Below, piece by piece: positions 42,995 to 51,997 of a stretch of DNA of 64,000 bases. The DNA is taken from the NCBI GenBank assembly GCA_934561395.1, contig CAKTGF010000004.1, positions 224,397 to 288,396 on the forward strand. The letters run 5' to 3'. The DNA is from an uncultured Eubacterium sp. (GTDB taxonomy: Bacteria; Bacillota; Clostridia; Oscillospirales; Acutalibacteraceae). The translations under genes and the position numbers were made by a program. Position 1 is the stretch's first letter; every line of letters starts with the position of its first letter. Under the pieces are notes generated by a model, which saw only the letters and a list, made by a program, of their open reading frames with translations, did not search any database and was not told where the DNA came from.

Positions 42995-43345
42995 TCAGAG
43001 AAATTTTACAATATCTCCGCACTTGATGCCCAGCCTTTCAGCCTCACCGGGATAAAGTTCAATTACCTTTCTTCCGTTTTTAACCGAAGGCTTAACCCTC
43101 CAGGGTTTTACGGAATCAAAAATCGCCAAAATCTCGTTATCACGGCTTAAGGTTAACACATCAATAGAAAATCGCATATTAAATGTGTGTATTTCGTTAC
43201 ATGGTTCAAGCATCAGACCGCAACTGTCGCCAAGACCCTTGCGGAACATAAGCCCCATAAACCTTGTAACAGGATTATTTGCTATCTCACACCTTTCGCA
43301 AATAACCTTATCGTCTATCATTGCTTTTACGTAAGTTTTTTTCAT
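42995..43345 (-). CDS. DUF192-family protein
   Basis: A 116-aa protein matching the DUF192 beta-fold: TRFMGLMFRKGLGDSCGLML, then the conserved NEIHTFNMRFSIDVL and VKPWRVKPSVKNGRKVIELYPGEA. Function is unknown in bacteria. Unlike many family members it has no signal peptide. ATG 43345 follows GAGTGAT; the upstream GTG at 43354 is not used. DUF192 genes recur inside Tad pilus loci of Gram-positives as far as I recall, so its position here is probably functional. Confidence 0.82.
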   Translation of the reverse strand: MKKTYVKAMIDDKVICERCEIANNPVTRFMGLMFRKGLGDSCGLMLEPCNEIHTFNMRFSIDVLTLSRDNEILAIFDSVKPWRVKPSVKNGRKVIELYPGEAERLGIKCGDIVKFL

Positions 43346-43366
43346 TAAAATCACTCTAACGCTTTA

Positions 43367-44326
43367 TTATCCCTTTGTTGAATCCATAACATTGAACACA
43401 ACCGGACCGAGAATAACTATAAACAATGCCGGGAAAATGAAAAGCATAATCGGCAGTGCCATCTTAGCTGCTGCCTTGTTGCCCTTTTCCTTGGCGGTTT
43501 CACGCCTTGTTTCACGAAGCTGCTTTGCCTGAACGGTCATTACATTTGTAATGGGAATACCCAGGGTGTTTGCCTGAACAACCGCAGAAATAAAGGTTTT
43601 AAGCTCCTGAATGTCGGTGCAATCAGCTAAGGTGTTTAATGCCTCGTTCCTTGAAACGCCCATTTGCATTTGGCGGAAAACTGTGGAAAGCTCGTCAATA
43701 AACGGACCCTCCATTTTTTCAATAACCTTTGAAAGTGCGCTGTCAAAACTTAAGCCTGCGCTTGTGCAAACGCTGAGCAAGTCAAGCACATCGGGAAGCT
43801 GGTTTTTAATTTGCTGCTGGTGTGAGGATACCATGCTTTTGAGCAAAAAGTTTGGCAGAAACATAGCAAGAACAATGCCCAGCATTATAACAATGGTCGT
43901 AATTAAAATATCGCTGTTAAGAACAAGAGCAACGCCCACAGCCAAAATTGAAAAGATAATGGAAAAAGCCATTTTTGCAAAGTTGTAGTTTTGGTAGCTT
44001 GTATGCATACCCGACATTCTCAGCAATTTTTCGGTTTCCTTGATTTTGGCAACCTTCTTTTCATCAACAACCTGACCCTCTTTGTCCTTTTTACGCTTGT
44101 TGTAATCGTTAAAAATCTTTGTGATTTTGCTGACTATAGGAGCGATAAAACGGGAGGAGAAGGATTTTTCAAGTTCCTCGTTTTCAACCTTGATAACCTC
44201 TTCCCTGGTTATCGACTTTATCATTTTTTTCTTAGCATCGTCAGCCTCGCCACGCTTGCGTAAAAGAGTAATTGTTAAAACAAAAACAAAGGCCGCAATA
44301 CTAAGAACAAAAAAGTTCAATCTCAT
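43367..44326 (-). CDS. tadC: Tad pilus inner-membrane platform protein TadC
   Basis: A 319-aa membrane protein with a T2SSF/GspF-like domain: four helices and the cytoplasmic segment LPDVLDLLSVCTSAGLSFDSA, then EMGV-like QMQMGVSRNEALNTLADCTD and LGIPITNVMTVQAKQLRETRR. With TadB it forms the platform of the pilus motor. ATG 44326 is supported by AGGTGAT; a GTG at 44335 overlaps that site. A charged N-terminal linker (about 25-75) is typical of TadC. Confidence 0.9.
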   Translation of the reverse strand: MRLNFFVLSIAAFVFVLTITLLRKRGEADDAKKKMIKSITREEVIKVENEELEKSFSSRFIAPIVSKITKIFNDYNKRKKDKEGQVVDEKKVAKIKETEKLLRMSGMHTSYQNYNFAKMAFSIIFSILAVGVALVLNSDILITTIVIMLGIVLAMFLPNFLLKSMVSSHQQQIKNQLPDVLDLLSVCTSAGLSFDSALSKVIEKMEGPFIDELSTVFRQMQMGVSRNEALNTLADCTDIQELKTFISAVVQANTLGIPITNVMTVQAKQLRETRRETAKEKGNKAAAKMALPIMLFIFPALFIVILGPVVFNVMDSTKG

Positions 44327-44340
44327 TAATATCACCTGTT

Positions 44341-45336
44341 TTAATACTTAATTGTGGTAATCTTTTTAATTACAAGCAAGCCGACAATTTCAAGAACAAC
44401 GCCAATGCAAAGAACAATTTTGCCGGCAGTTCTTGTAAACAATGGGTCAAGATAACCCGGGCTTGCCATATTAAGAACTATTGTAATTGCAATGGGCATC
44501 ATGCCTACAATCATACCCGACATACGGCCGGTAGCTGTTGCGGCTCTTACCTCACGCTTTAACTGGGCTCTTTCCTTAATAGTATCGGAAATGGTGGTCA
44601 AAATGTCAGACAAATTACCGCCGGTAACCCTTTGAACGGATATTGCAACTGCGGCAATTTTAAAATCCTCACTCTTTACACGCTTGTAGATATTATCCAA
44701 GGCGTCATCCAAAGAGTAGCCCATATTAATTTCGTTAACGGCTCTGCCGAATTCCTCGCTGATAGGCGGATACATATCACGGGAAATGGTTTCCATAGCC
44801 TGGGGGAAGGTTAAGCCTGAACGCAAGCTGCTTGAGGCAATCATTAAAGCGTCGCCAAGCTGGTCCTCAAAAGCTCTTGTGCGCTTGTTTTTCTTGTACC
44901 TTATATATAAGATAGGGCCGAAAACACCCGCAACCACAAACACAACAGGTATAAACATATTTGAAACAAACAGTGACAGTACCGAGCCTGGAACAAAAGC
45001 AACAATAATCCAAATTGTTGCAAACTCCTCGGGTTTCATCATTATGTTTGCCGCCAAAAGCTCTTCAAAAAGGGCGTCGCCTATTTTTGAAATCAGGCTT
45101 CTTTTACGAACATAAGTATTATCGTCGGCATCCTTCTTTTTACCGAATTTGAACCCCTTGCGTGATTTTTGCAAAACCGCCTCAGAGCCAATAGATGCAC
45201 CGACAATTTTTCTGACCCTTCCCTGTGCGCTTCTGGAGTGTAAGGTGGCCTTTCTTGTAACAAAGAAAACAATAAGGCCGATTAACACGCCGTAAACCAC
45301 AGCGAGAATAATCATTTTAATTTGTAAACCACTCAT
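44341..45336 (-). CDS. tadB: Tad pilus inner-membrane platform protein TadB
   Basis: A 331-aa membrane protein with the T2SSF domain: DQLGDALMIASSSLRSGLTF, EINMGYSLDDALDNIYKRVK and RVTGGNLSDILTTISDTIKER, flanked by N-terminal and paired C-terminal helices. Its ATG lies inside the end of tadA (20-nt overlap), giving tight coupling to the ATPase. Confidence 0.92.
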   Translation of the reverse strand: MSGLQIKMIILAVVYGVLIGLIVFFVTRKATLHSRSAQGRVRKIVGASIGSEAVLQKSRKGFKFGKKKDADDNTYVRKRSLISKIGDALFEELLAANIMMKPEEFATIWIIVAFVPGSVLSLFVSNMFIPVVFVVAGVFGPILYIRYKKNKRTRAFEDQLGDALMIASSSLRSGLTFPQAMETISRDMYPPISEEFGRAVNEINMGYSLDDALDNIYKRVKSEDFKIAAVAISVQRVTGGNLSDILTTISDTIKERAQLKREVRAATATGRMSGMIVGMMPIAITIVLNMASPGYLDPLFTRTAGKIVLCIGVVLEIVGLLVIKKITTIKY

Positions 45337-46681
45337 TATTTATCTTAACTCCGTTTTCTCTTATCTTTTCAAGCGAGTTAGGCATAATTCCTGTTGCAAC
45401 AAACTTGCCTATGAACTTGCCGTCTGCATCGGTTTCGCCATCGTGCTGATATTTGTAAATATCCTGCATTTGAACAACGTCGCCTTCCATACCGGTAATT
45501 TCGGTAATGGATACAACCTTTCTTGTACCGTCCCTAAGACGGGATTGCTGAACAATTACATCAATAGCAGATGCGATTTGGTCACGAATAGCCTTTGACG
45601 GAAGCTCAACGCCGCCCATCATAACCATTGTTTCAATACGGGAAACGCAGTCACGAGGAGAGTTGGCGTGGGTTGTGGTAAGCGAGCCGTCATGGCCGGT
45701 GTTCATTGCCTGAAGCATATCCAAGGTTTCTTTAGAACGAACCTCGCCGACGATTATACGGTCGGGTCTCATACGAAGTGCGTTAACCACCAGGTCACGA
45801 ATGGTTATGGCGCCCTTGCCCTCAATGTTGGCGGGTCTGCTTTCAAGGGTTACTACATGCTCCTGGTGGAGCTGAACCTCGGCAGAGTCCTCTATTGTTA
45901 CAATACGCTCGTCTGCCGGAATGTATGATGACAGAACATTAAGCAATGTTGTTTTACCTGAGCCCGTACCGCCGGAAACGATAATGTTAAGCTTGCCCTT
46001 TACCGCAGCCTCTAAGAAATTAAGCATTTTAGGGGATAATGAGCCCCACTCAATAAGCTGCTTTGCACTGATAGGAGTTTTACCGAACTTACGAATTGTA
46101 AGAACCGGGCCCACAAGTGAAAGGGGCGGAATAATTACATTAACACGGGAGCCGTCGGGAAGTCTTGCGTCAACCATGGGGCTTGCCTCGTCAATATGAC
46201 GGCCAACGGCGCTTACGATACGGTCAATGGTGTTCATCAAATGCTGACTATCCCTAAACTTAATATCCGTTAACACCAATTTACCCTTATGCTCAACAAA
46301 AACCTGATTAGGTCCGTTAACCATAATTTCCGAATAATCATCGCTGTCAACAAGCACCTGAATAGGGCCGTAGCCCAAAATATCGTTAAACATTTCCTCT
46401 GCAAGAGCAGCTCTGTCTGAACGGGGAACGCCGTAATTGTCCTTATCAAGCTCCTCTTTAAGGAAATTTTTCATAGCCTCGGGGTCAATTTTATTATCCA
46501 TTCCCGCAGTATTGAAATTTTCAATAACGGAATTATGTACCCTGGCCTTTACATCCTTGTAAACTTCATCAAAATCTATCTTTTTACTTTTAGCAGCATC
46601 GTCCTTAGCGGCGGACTCGGCAGGCTGTGCATTAGCCTGCAGTTCCTCCTGGTTGCCACCCATCATTGATAAAAGTCCCAT
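45317..46681 (-). CDS. tadA: Tad pilus motor ATPase TadA/CpaF
   Basis: A 454-aa secretion ATPase. The N-terminal part carries a variable Ala/Lys-rich stretch and then the CpaF core: EIMVNGPNQVFVEHKGKL, Walker A GGTGSGKTT (237-245, Lys243), Asp box DSAEVQLHQEHVVTLESRPA, Walker B DRIIVGEVRSKE and the His box TTTHANSPRD. It powers pilus assembly and probably retraction from the cytoplasm. AGAGGT precedes the ATG. Confidence 0.95.
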   Translation of the reverse strand: MGLLSMMGGNQEELQANAQPAESAAKDDAAKSKKIDFDEVYKDVKARVHNSVIENFNTAGMDNKIDPEAMKNFLKEELDKDNYGVPRSDRAALAEEMFNDILGYGPIQVLVDSDDYSEIMVNGPNQVFVEHKGKLVLTDIKFRDSQHLMNTIDRIVSAVGRHIDEASPMVDARLPDGSRVNVIIPPLSLVGPVLTIRKFGKTPISAKQLIEWGSLSPKMLNFLEAAVKGKLNIIVSGGTGSGKTTLLNVLSSYIPADERIVTIEDSAEVQLHQEHVVTLESRPANIEGKGAITIRDLVVNALRMRPDRIIVGEVRSKETLDMLQAMNTGHDGSLTTTHANSPRDCVSRIETMVMMGGVELPSKAIRDQIASAIDVIVQQSRLRDGTRKVVSITEITGMEGDVVQMQDIYKYQHDGETDADGKFIGKFVATGIMPNSLEKIRENGVKINNEWFTN

Positions 46682-46703
46682 TTATAATACCTCTCAATGT
46701 GAA

Positions 46704-47852
46704 TTAGTTGTTTTTTTCCTTATCCTCTATAATCTGGTTTGTGTATTTAACAATATCCTTTGAAATAGCGGAACGGGGAGAGCTGAGAACAAAAGGAATA
46801 CCGCTGTTCATTGCCTTATCGCAGGTAGCACGGTCTGAAACAATTACCGCATAGCTCTTTCTTTGAATAAGGTTTTCAAACTCGGTAACCTTTATTAAGC
46901 TTGGTCTGTTCTTTGTAATTACAAGCTTAACCTTATTGTCAATTCTGAGAGTGCTTAAAATATTCATCGTAGCCTTTAAATTCTTAAGGGACGGTAAATC
47001 AAGGTTTGTAATCATGTGTATTTCGTCGCAGTTTCTCAATGCGGCAAGTGTTGAATCCGCATAGTTTGTGCCAAGGTCAATGAGAATATACTCAAAATAC
47101 GGGCGAACATTTTCAATTAATTTCTCAATGTGTGAAACATTTACATAATCTGCATACTCAGGGGTTTTGGGTGCACAAAGAACCGAGAAGCCCAGGGAAT
47201 GCATTTCAACGGTTGCGTTAATTCTTTCAATGGAGATACCGTCAGGGTCCCTTGAAAGCTCAACGATTGTATCCTTAGGCTCAATGTTAAGAAACAGGTT
47301 TGCGTCGCCAAACTGCAAATCAAGGTCAATAATAAGTGCCTTTTTACCAACATTTGCCAATGCAACGGCGGTGTTTGCAACAATTGTTGAGGTGCCGCTG
47401 CCGCCCTTTACGCCGTAAAAACAGAACACCTTTGAACGAACTCTTTTTGAAATATTGAGCTGACCCATAAGTTGCTGCTCAAGGGCATATACCTCCCTGA
47501 TTGCATTTGAAAAATCATTTGCGTCAATATTTAAATCAAAAACCTGGCGAATGCCGATTTTAGCCGACTCGTTAACAAGTGCGATTGTGGGCTTATCCGT
47601 AACAAGGATAATGCCTGCGCCGGTGTTTTGATATTGAACGGTCTTGATAAAATTCAAGGCCTCCTCATCAATTGTTGCGGTATCTGCGGCAAAAACGATA
47701 ATATCGGGAACATAGCCCTCAATTTTAAGCTTTGCCTCCTCTTTAAAATCGGCATATCCTACAATGGCAATATCATCGCCAACAAGCTTGTTTTTAATCT
47801 TTACTTTATACTGTGTTTCGTTTGAAACAATAACTACATTAACAACATCCAT
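46704..47852 (-). CDS. cpaE: Tad pilus localisation protein, CpaE/TadZ-like ATPase
   Basis: A 382-aa protein with an N-terminal receiver-like domain (about 1-125; it lacks a clear phosphoacceptor site) and a MinD/ParA-type ATPase domain (deviant Walker A YGVKGGSGTSTIVANTAVAL; DLDLQFGDANLFLN; EYILIDLGTNYADSTL). TadZ/CpaE proteins mark the site where the pilus is built, often at poles. Coupled use with the DivIVA-like gene in the locus is plausible. GAGG lies 10 nt before the ATG. Confidence 0.9.
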   Translation of the reverse strand: MDVVNVVIVSNETQYKVKIKNKLVGDDIAIVGYADFKEEAKLKIEGYVPDIIVFAADTATIDEEALNFIKTVQYQNTGAGIILVTDKPTIALVNESAKIGIRQVFDLNIDANDFSNAIREVYALEQQLMGQLNISKRVRSKVFCFYGVKGGSGTSTIVANTAVALANVGKKALIIDLDLQFGDANLFLNIEPKDTIVELSRDPDGISIERINATVEMHSLGFSVLCAPKTPEYADYVNVSHIEKLIENVRPYFEYILIDLGTNYADSTLAALRNCDEIHMITNLDLPSLKNLKATMNILSTLRIDNKVKLVITKNRPSLIKVTEFENLIQRKSYAVIVSDRATCDKAMNSGIPFVLSSPRSAISKDIVKYTNQIIEDKEKNN

Positions 47853-47871
47853 AAATCAAAACCTCACAAAA

Positions 47872-48606
47872 TTATTGAACATCAGTGTAATCTGCATTAG
47901 CAGCGGCAGTTGTCTGCTCGCCTGAATTGTCTTTTATATCATCAAGATTTGCAACCCTTGGCTTAAGAACAAACTTATACTTAGCATTGCTACTCTCAAT
48001 CTCATTAAGAACCTTTGCCTGCTCCTCGGTAACAAGCAAAGTGATTGTTGAGTAGCTGTTGATTGATTTGCCGTCGCTTTCGGCAGTGTCGTTATCGGAT
48101 TTGGTAGAAACAACAAGTACCTCAAGATTGCTGAGAGGAACATCGGTTTTAGCACCATTGAAAAGGTAAACATCAACCTTATCGCCCACTGCAAAGAAGC
48201 CGTCGCCGCCGTTGGTGCCCGAAGCTTTAATGGGATATGCCACATATCCGCTGGGAAGAGTTAAAGACAAGGTAGCGTCGTCACTGTCTGCTGTAATAAG
48301 CTTTTTGCTTGTTAACTGCTCTCCCTTAAAAATTTGCTGCCTTGTGATTGTTCCGATAACCTTTGAGCTATCAACAACCGCTCCGTCAAGGGCATAGCTT
48401 GAAACAACATCCTTCATTTCAAAATATGTACCGAAATTTTCCGCATTGATTGTGGTATTTGCCGGCACATCAACAAGTGCAACGGCAACCGTTTTCTTTT
48501 CAGCGTCTTGATAGCTGATACGGTCTGACAGCTCGGACGCAAAAAGAAATGTTGCAAATCCGGCAATAAGTGCAAATACAACTGCGATTAAATAAACCTT
48601 TTTCAT
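47872..48606 (-). CDS. cpaB: Pilus assembly protein CpaB/RcpC (SAF domain)
   Basis: A 244-aa protein with an N-terminal signal anchor (VYLIAVVFALIAGFATFLFA), then an SAF domain (VALVDVPANTTINAENFGTY) and the RcpC/CpaB core TRQQIFKGEQLTSKKL and KVDVYLFNGA. In Gram-negatives it accompanies the secretin; here no secretin exists, so it probably acts at the membrane/wall face. The tail is Ala/Asn/Thr-rich. AGAGG supports the start. Confidence 0.88.
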   Translation of the reverse strand: MKKVYLIAVVFALIAGFATFLFASELSDRISYQDAEKKTVAVALVDVPANTTINAENFGTYFEMKDVVSSYALDGAVVDSSKVIGTITRQQIFKGEQLTSKKLITADSDDATLSLTLPSGYVAYPIKASGTNGGDGFFAVGDKVDVYLFNGAKTDVPLSNLEVLVVSTKSDNDTAESDGKSINSYSTITLLVTEEQAKVLNEIESSNAKYKFVLKPRVANLDDIKDNSGEQTTAAANADYTDVQ

Positions 48607-48686
48607 AACAAAAACCTCTGTTTTAAAATTTTTAAATAAAAAAAATAGTAAAAAATACTATTTAATTAACATCACTAAAAGACCAC

Positions 48687-49172
48687 CTATTCGGTAGTAG
48701 TAACTATAACATTCTCAATTTTATATGTTGCGGAGGACGACACAGTCCTTGTGTCGCTTTGGCAAATTGTTTGGAGCACAAAGGTCCAAACAGGCATATT
48801 AATTTGAACGGTTACCCTAACATTTTGGGCAAGGTTGGGGTCGCTTACCTCAACACCGTCAGAATCCAAATAAACAACTGTAACACCACCGGTCTGCGGT
48901 AGTGTGTCCTCGTTATAGATATTCGATTTTACAATAGTTGTAGCGTCGGATAAAATGTCTGCGGTGGTTTTACTATCATTTTTACACTCGGTGCAGATAG
49001 CACGGGCTGCTTCTCTTGCGGTGTTATCAACATTCAGCTGATTATAAAAAAGCCAGCCAAAATCCATCATGCCGCAAATAATGAGCAAAAGCAACGGCAA
49101 AACAAGCGCAAATTCGACCAAAGCCTGGCCTTCTTCGCTTTTTACCCTCTTCTTTATTACATTTTTCAACAT
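48687..49172 (-). CDS. tadE: TadE-like minor pilin
   Basis: A 161-aa pseudopilin. The TadE motif EEGQALVEFALVLPLLLLII (about 13-32) gives the processing region and helix; DNTAREAARAI follows, as in the family. The rest is an extracytoplasmic beta-rich domain with a Cys pair (CTEC). A GGGAGA-type ribosome site precedes the ATG. The gene lies between the Flp pilin terminator and cpaB. Confidence 0.92.
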   Translation of the reverse strand: MLKNVIKKRVKSEEGQALVEFALVLPLLLLIICGMMDFGWLFYNQLNVDNTAREAARAICTECKNDSKTTADILSDATTIVKSNIYNEDTLPQTGGVTVVYLDSDGVEVSDPNLAQNVRVTVQINMPVWTFVLQTICQSDTRTVSSSATYKIENVIVTTTE

Positions 49173-49193
49173 AAATCTCCCACCTGTGGAATA

Positions 49194-49222
49194 AAAGACG
49201 GTGTGGGCTGCCCCACACCGTC
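49194..49222 (-). terminator. Partial terminator between flp and tadE
   Basis: Stem GACGGTGTGGG / CCCACACCGTC with loop CTGC, followed by TTTTATT on the minus strand. It would boost pilin over downstream genes by ending most transcripts after flp. Confidence 0.85.
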
Positions 49223-49266
49223 CCGTTTTTACAAACCTATTTTTCTATAAGACGATAGATTGCAAA

Positions 49267-49443
49267 TTAGTCAGCTAAAGCGTTGTCAAGGCCTTCGTTT
49301 GTCTTTGAGAACAAGTTGCTGATCTTACCTCTCATAGCAACAAGAATAATGATTGCTGCAACTGCGATACAACCGATGATGATAGCATACTCTACCATGC
49401 CCTGTCCATCTTCGTCCTTTAAGAATGACATAAACTTTTTCAT
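49267..49443 (-). CDS. flp: Flp-type major pilin (58 aa)
   Basis: ATG 49443 with AGGAGG 8 nt upstream opens 58 codons too short for common length cut-offs. MKKFMSFLKDEDGQGMVEYA is the Flp/Fap motif: cleavage expected at the Gly before QGMVEYA or similar, Glu+5, then a hydrophobic helix IIIGCIAVAAIIILVAM and a short C-terminal tail (RGKISNLFSK... DNALAD). It forms the pilus fibre after processing by the neighbouring prepilin peptidase. It has an expression-boosting terminator. Confidence 0.95.
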   Translation of the reverse strand: MKKFMSFLKDEDGQGMVEYAIIIGCIAVAAIIILVAMRGKISNLFSKTNEGLDNALAD

Positions 49444-49520
49444 AACATTTTCCTCCTGAATAAATTTATTTGGATTTATTTATGTAACCTGTGTTTCACA
49501 GAAATTACCGAACCGAATTG

Positions 49521-50234
49521 TTACTTAAATATTTGAACATTAAGTAACTGCGGAATCATATAAAGCGCCGTTACAACCGCACCTATCGAAAGTGCCGGGC
49601 CCATGGGTGTTTTTGTTTTCATACCGCCCTTTTTGGTTGCCAGCAAAACAACCAGCAAAACCAGTGAAACAAGCGCCATAACCACCATGGCCTGAATGTA
49701 ACCCACCAAGCCCAAGGCAAAGCCGATTGTTGCGCTTAGCTTGATGTCGCCGTTGCCCATATACAAACCGAACATTTTCGGAATGTAAAATATGAAGAAC
49801 GAAACTACAATTCCCAAAACCGAGAGAAGAAGCTTTTGCCCTACACTGCCCCCATAAACAAGGGGGTTGATAATATCGTTAGCCAAGCCTGCAAGAAGAA
49901 TTATCAGCAGCATTTCGTTGGGCACCATTCTGATTGCCAAATCAACCGCCGAAATAACCATGCAGCAAGAGGCTAAAACCAATGTAAAGGTAATTGACAT
50001 GCAATTATTGTGATGAACAAAATATGTAATGCCGTAAATGAATGCGATGCATATTTCAAATACAATAAAAGATGACCTCTTGTTTAACAAATCAACAGGA
50101 TAATCATTGCGAAGCATTGGGAACTTTGCATCCCTAACCTTTACAAGGTGCTTTGAAAGCATATAAATGGGAACCCCCACAAGCAACCCCACAACAGCAA
50201 ATGCTATTGAAATTAAGATTGTTTGTTGCTCCAT
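49521..50234 (-). CDS. tadV: A24 prepilin peptidase (TadV/CpaA)
   Basis: A 237-aa membrane aspartic protease, first gene of the Tad locus. The two catalytic Asp are in SAVDLAIRMVPNE and the GxGD motif LYMGNGDIKLSATIGFA. About seven to eight helices; somewhat longer than the shortest TadV forms, with an N-terminal helix and a loop (KHLVKVRDAKFPMLRN), but without the Cys-rich N-methylase domain of PilD. It cleaves Flp and TadE-type prepilins. Confidence 0.93.
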   Translation of the reverse strand: MEQQTILISIAFAVVGLLVGVPIYMLSKHLVKVRDAKFPMLRNDYPVDLLNKRSSFIVFEICIAFIYGITYFVHHNNCMSITFTLVLASCCMVISAVDLAIRMVPNEMLLIILLAGLANDIINPLVYGGSVGQKLLLSVLGIVVSFFIFYIPKMFGLYMGNGDIKLSATIGFALGLVGYIQAMVVMALVSLVLLVVLLATKKGGMKTKTPMGPALSIGAVVTALYMIPQLLNVQIFK

Positions 50235-50273
50235 AAGTTATACCTACAAATTCATTATTTTCTCGATAAATAG

Positions 50274-50302
50274 AGTATATCATTGTAACTATTTGTTTTC
50301 AA
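50274..50302 (-). promoter_or_regulatory. Promoter of the Tad locus
   Basis: TTGAAA (50297-50302), 17-nt spacer, TATACT (50274-50279) on the minus strand, 40 nt before the tadV ATG. Confidence 0.7.
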
Positions 50303-50407
50303 TTGACAAATATCATAAAAAAGAAATGGTCAACTTGTTAACATTTAACAAAAAAATTAACAATTTGTTCAAATTTGTTTATATTCTATACATTTTACTA
50401 TTAACAA

Positions 50408-50436
50408 TTGATTTTTTATGTTCAAATTGTTATAAT
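50408..50436 (+). promoter_or_regulatory. Promoter of the GT-C-like/gtrA pair
   Basis: TTGATT (50408-50413), 17-nt spacer, TATAAT (50431-50436). Between this and the Tad promoter lies an AT-rich stretch with repeated TTAACA units near 50336-50370. Confidence 0.75.
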
Positions 50437-50468
50437 TTTTCTATAACTTTAGTAAGTAGGAGATTGAA

Positions 50469-51980
50469 ATGAAAAGCGACGGTAATACACAATATGTAAA
50501 CATTAATAATATACCAAAGGGATTTAAGGCGCTTATGCTGCTGTTGCCGCTGGCAGGGCTCATACTTATTCCCTATAAATTAGATAATGATTTTTACTTT
50601 TTATACCCCACCGGCGAATACATTGTTAATAACGGCTTTCCCACAAAAGATTTTCTTTCAATGCATTCAAATATGGATATTATAGTTCAGCAGTGGCTGT
50701 CGGATGTAATATTCTACGGTGTTTATAAGCTGTTTGGGCTTATAGGTATAATGCTTACGGTGTATATAACATACATATTATTTACATTTTTGATGTTTAA
50801 GCTTTGCAAGCTTATTACAAACAACTTTTTTATATCAAGCTGTGTTACCTTTGTGGGCAGCATGGTAATGTCAGCCATGTTTTACAGGAGCAGGCCGCAA
50901 ATATTTACATATTTGATTATTTTAACCGAGCTATATGTACTTGAAAAGTTTGTTAAGGACGGCAAGATTAAGCATTTATTCGTTATCCCGGTTTTATCGC
51001 TGCTGCTTATTAATACGCACAGCTCAATGTGGGCAATGCTTTTTGTGTTTATGATGCCGTATTTTGCCGCAGCCCTGCCCATTAACCTAAAAAAGTTTAA
51101 GCAGGTGCCCTGCTGCAGTTTTGTTAAGCTTTTTGTTGCGGCTGTTGTTGCCTTTGCCGCAGGCTTTTTAAACCCTTACGGAACAAAGGCCATGGCATAC
51201 ATTTTAACCTCCTTCGGCTATGACGAAATCAACTGCTACATAGGCGAAATGGCAGCAGTCAGTGCAGGCAGTGTAATAGGCGGCCTGTTTTTGGCAATTT
51301 TATTTGTAAGCGTTGTGATTATGCTTTCAAAAAAGGGCTGCTACACAACAAGATTTGTGCTGTTTTATTTGGGAACTCTTATTTTGTCGCTGACAACGAT
51401 AAAATCAATTGCATATTTCATCATTGCCGCTTTCCCTGCAATGGCATATTATATGAAAGACTTTACCTTTGATTTGAAAATAACCAAAGAAAGCTCCTCA
51501 AAAACAAAATTAAAACGAACTGTTTTAATCGGCGTGCTGATTGTGCTTATAGCCTGCGCCTTTGTGAGCATTTACAACTCCAACACCAATGAAAAAGACG
51601 ACGAGGTTGCAATAACAAGCACAAGGTATTCCGAACTGAACGATATTATAGATATCATTAAAAAATCAGATGATGATATTACCCTTTATTGCGGCTTTGA
51701 CAACGGGCCTTATTTGGAATATTACGGCTTGCACCCATACCTTGATTGCAGAGCAGAGTTGTTTTTAAAGGACAATAACAACGAATATGACTATATGAAA
51801 GAATATGTTCAGCTTTTAGGCGGCGAAATATACTATAAAGAGGTTTTTGACAAATACGATTTTAACTACCTTGTTGTAAGTGAGCAAAAAGAGCTTTCCC
51901 TCTATAATAATATGCTGCACGATGATGATTATGAGCTGGTTTATGACGGCGAAAATATGAACCTATTTGTTAAAAAATAA
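50469..51980 (+). CDS. Polytopic membrane protein, possibly GT-C-type glycosyltransferase
   Basis: A 503-aa protein with ten or more helices and a C-terminal extracytoplasmic domain of about 110 residues (from ITLYCGFDNGPYLEYYGLHP). The first loop, with DNDFYFLYPTGEYIVNNGFP and DIIVQQWLSDVIFYGVYKLF, is laid out like the substrate loop of GT-C transferases, including acidic residues that often act there. The family is not firmly recognised. TAGGAG precedes the ATG. It is followed after 17 nt by gtrA, supporting a role in moving or adding lipid-linked sugars at the envelope (inference). Confidence 0.7.
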   Translation: MKSDGNTQYVNINNIPKGFKALMLLLPLAGLILIPYKLDNDFYFLYPTGEYIVNNGFPTKDFLSMHSNMDIIVQQWLSDVIFYGVYKLFGLIGIMLTVYITYILFTFLMFKLCKLITNNFFISSCVTFVGSMVMSAMFYRSRPQIFTYLIILTELYVLEKFVKDGKIKHLFVIPVLSLLLINTHSSMWAMLFVFMMPYFAAALPINLKKFKQVPCCSFVKLFVAAVVAFAAGFLNPYGTKAMAYILTSFGYDEINCYIGEMAAVSAGSVIGGLFLAILFVSVVIMLSKKGCYTTRFVLFYLGTLILSLTTIKSIAYFIIAAFPAMAYYMKDFTFDLKITKESSSKTKLKRTVLIGVLIVLIACAFVSIYNSNTNEKDDEVAITSTRYSELNDIIDIIKKSDDDITLYCGFDNGPYLEYYGLHPYLDCRAELFLKDNNNEYDYMKEYVQLLGGEIYYKEVFDKYDFNYLVVSEQKELSLYNNMLHDDDYELVYDGENMNLFVKK

Positions 51981-51997
51981 TTTAAGGACATTAACCC

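Noticed and set aside
50336..50370. Repeated TTAACA units as an operator array
   Set aside because: The stretch is very AT-rich, and the spacing of the units is irregular.
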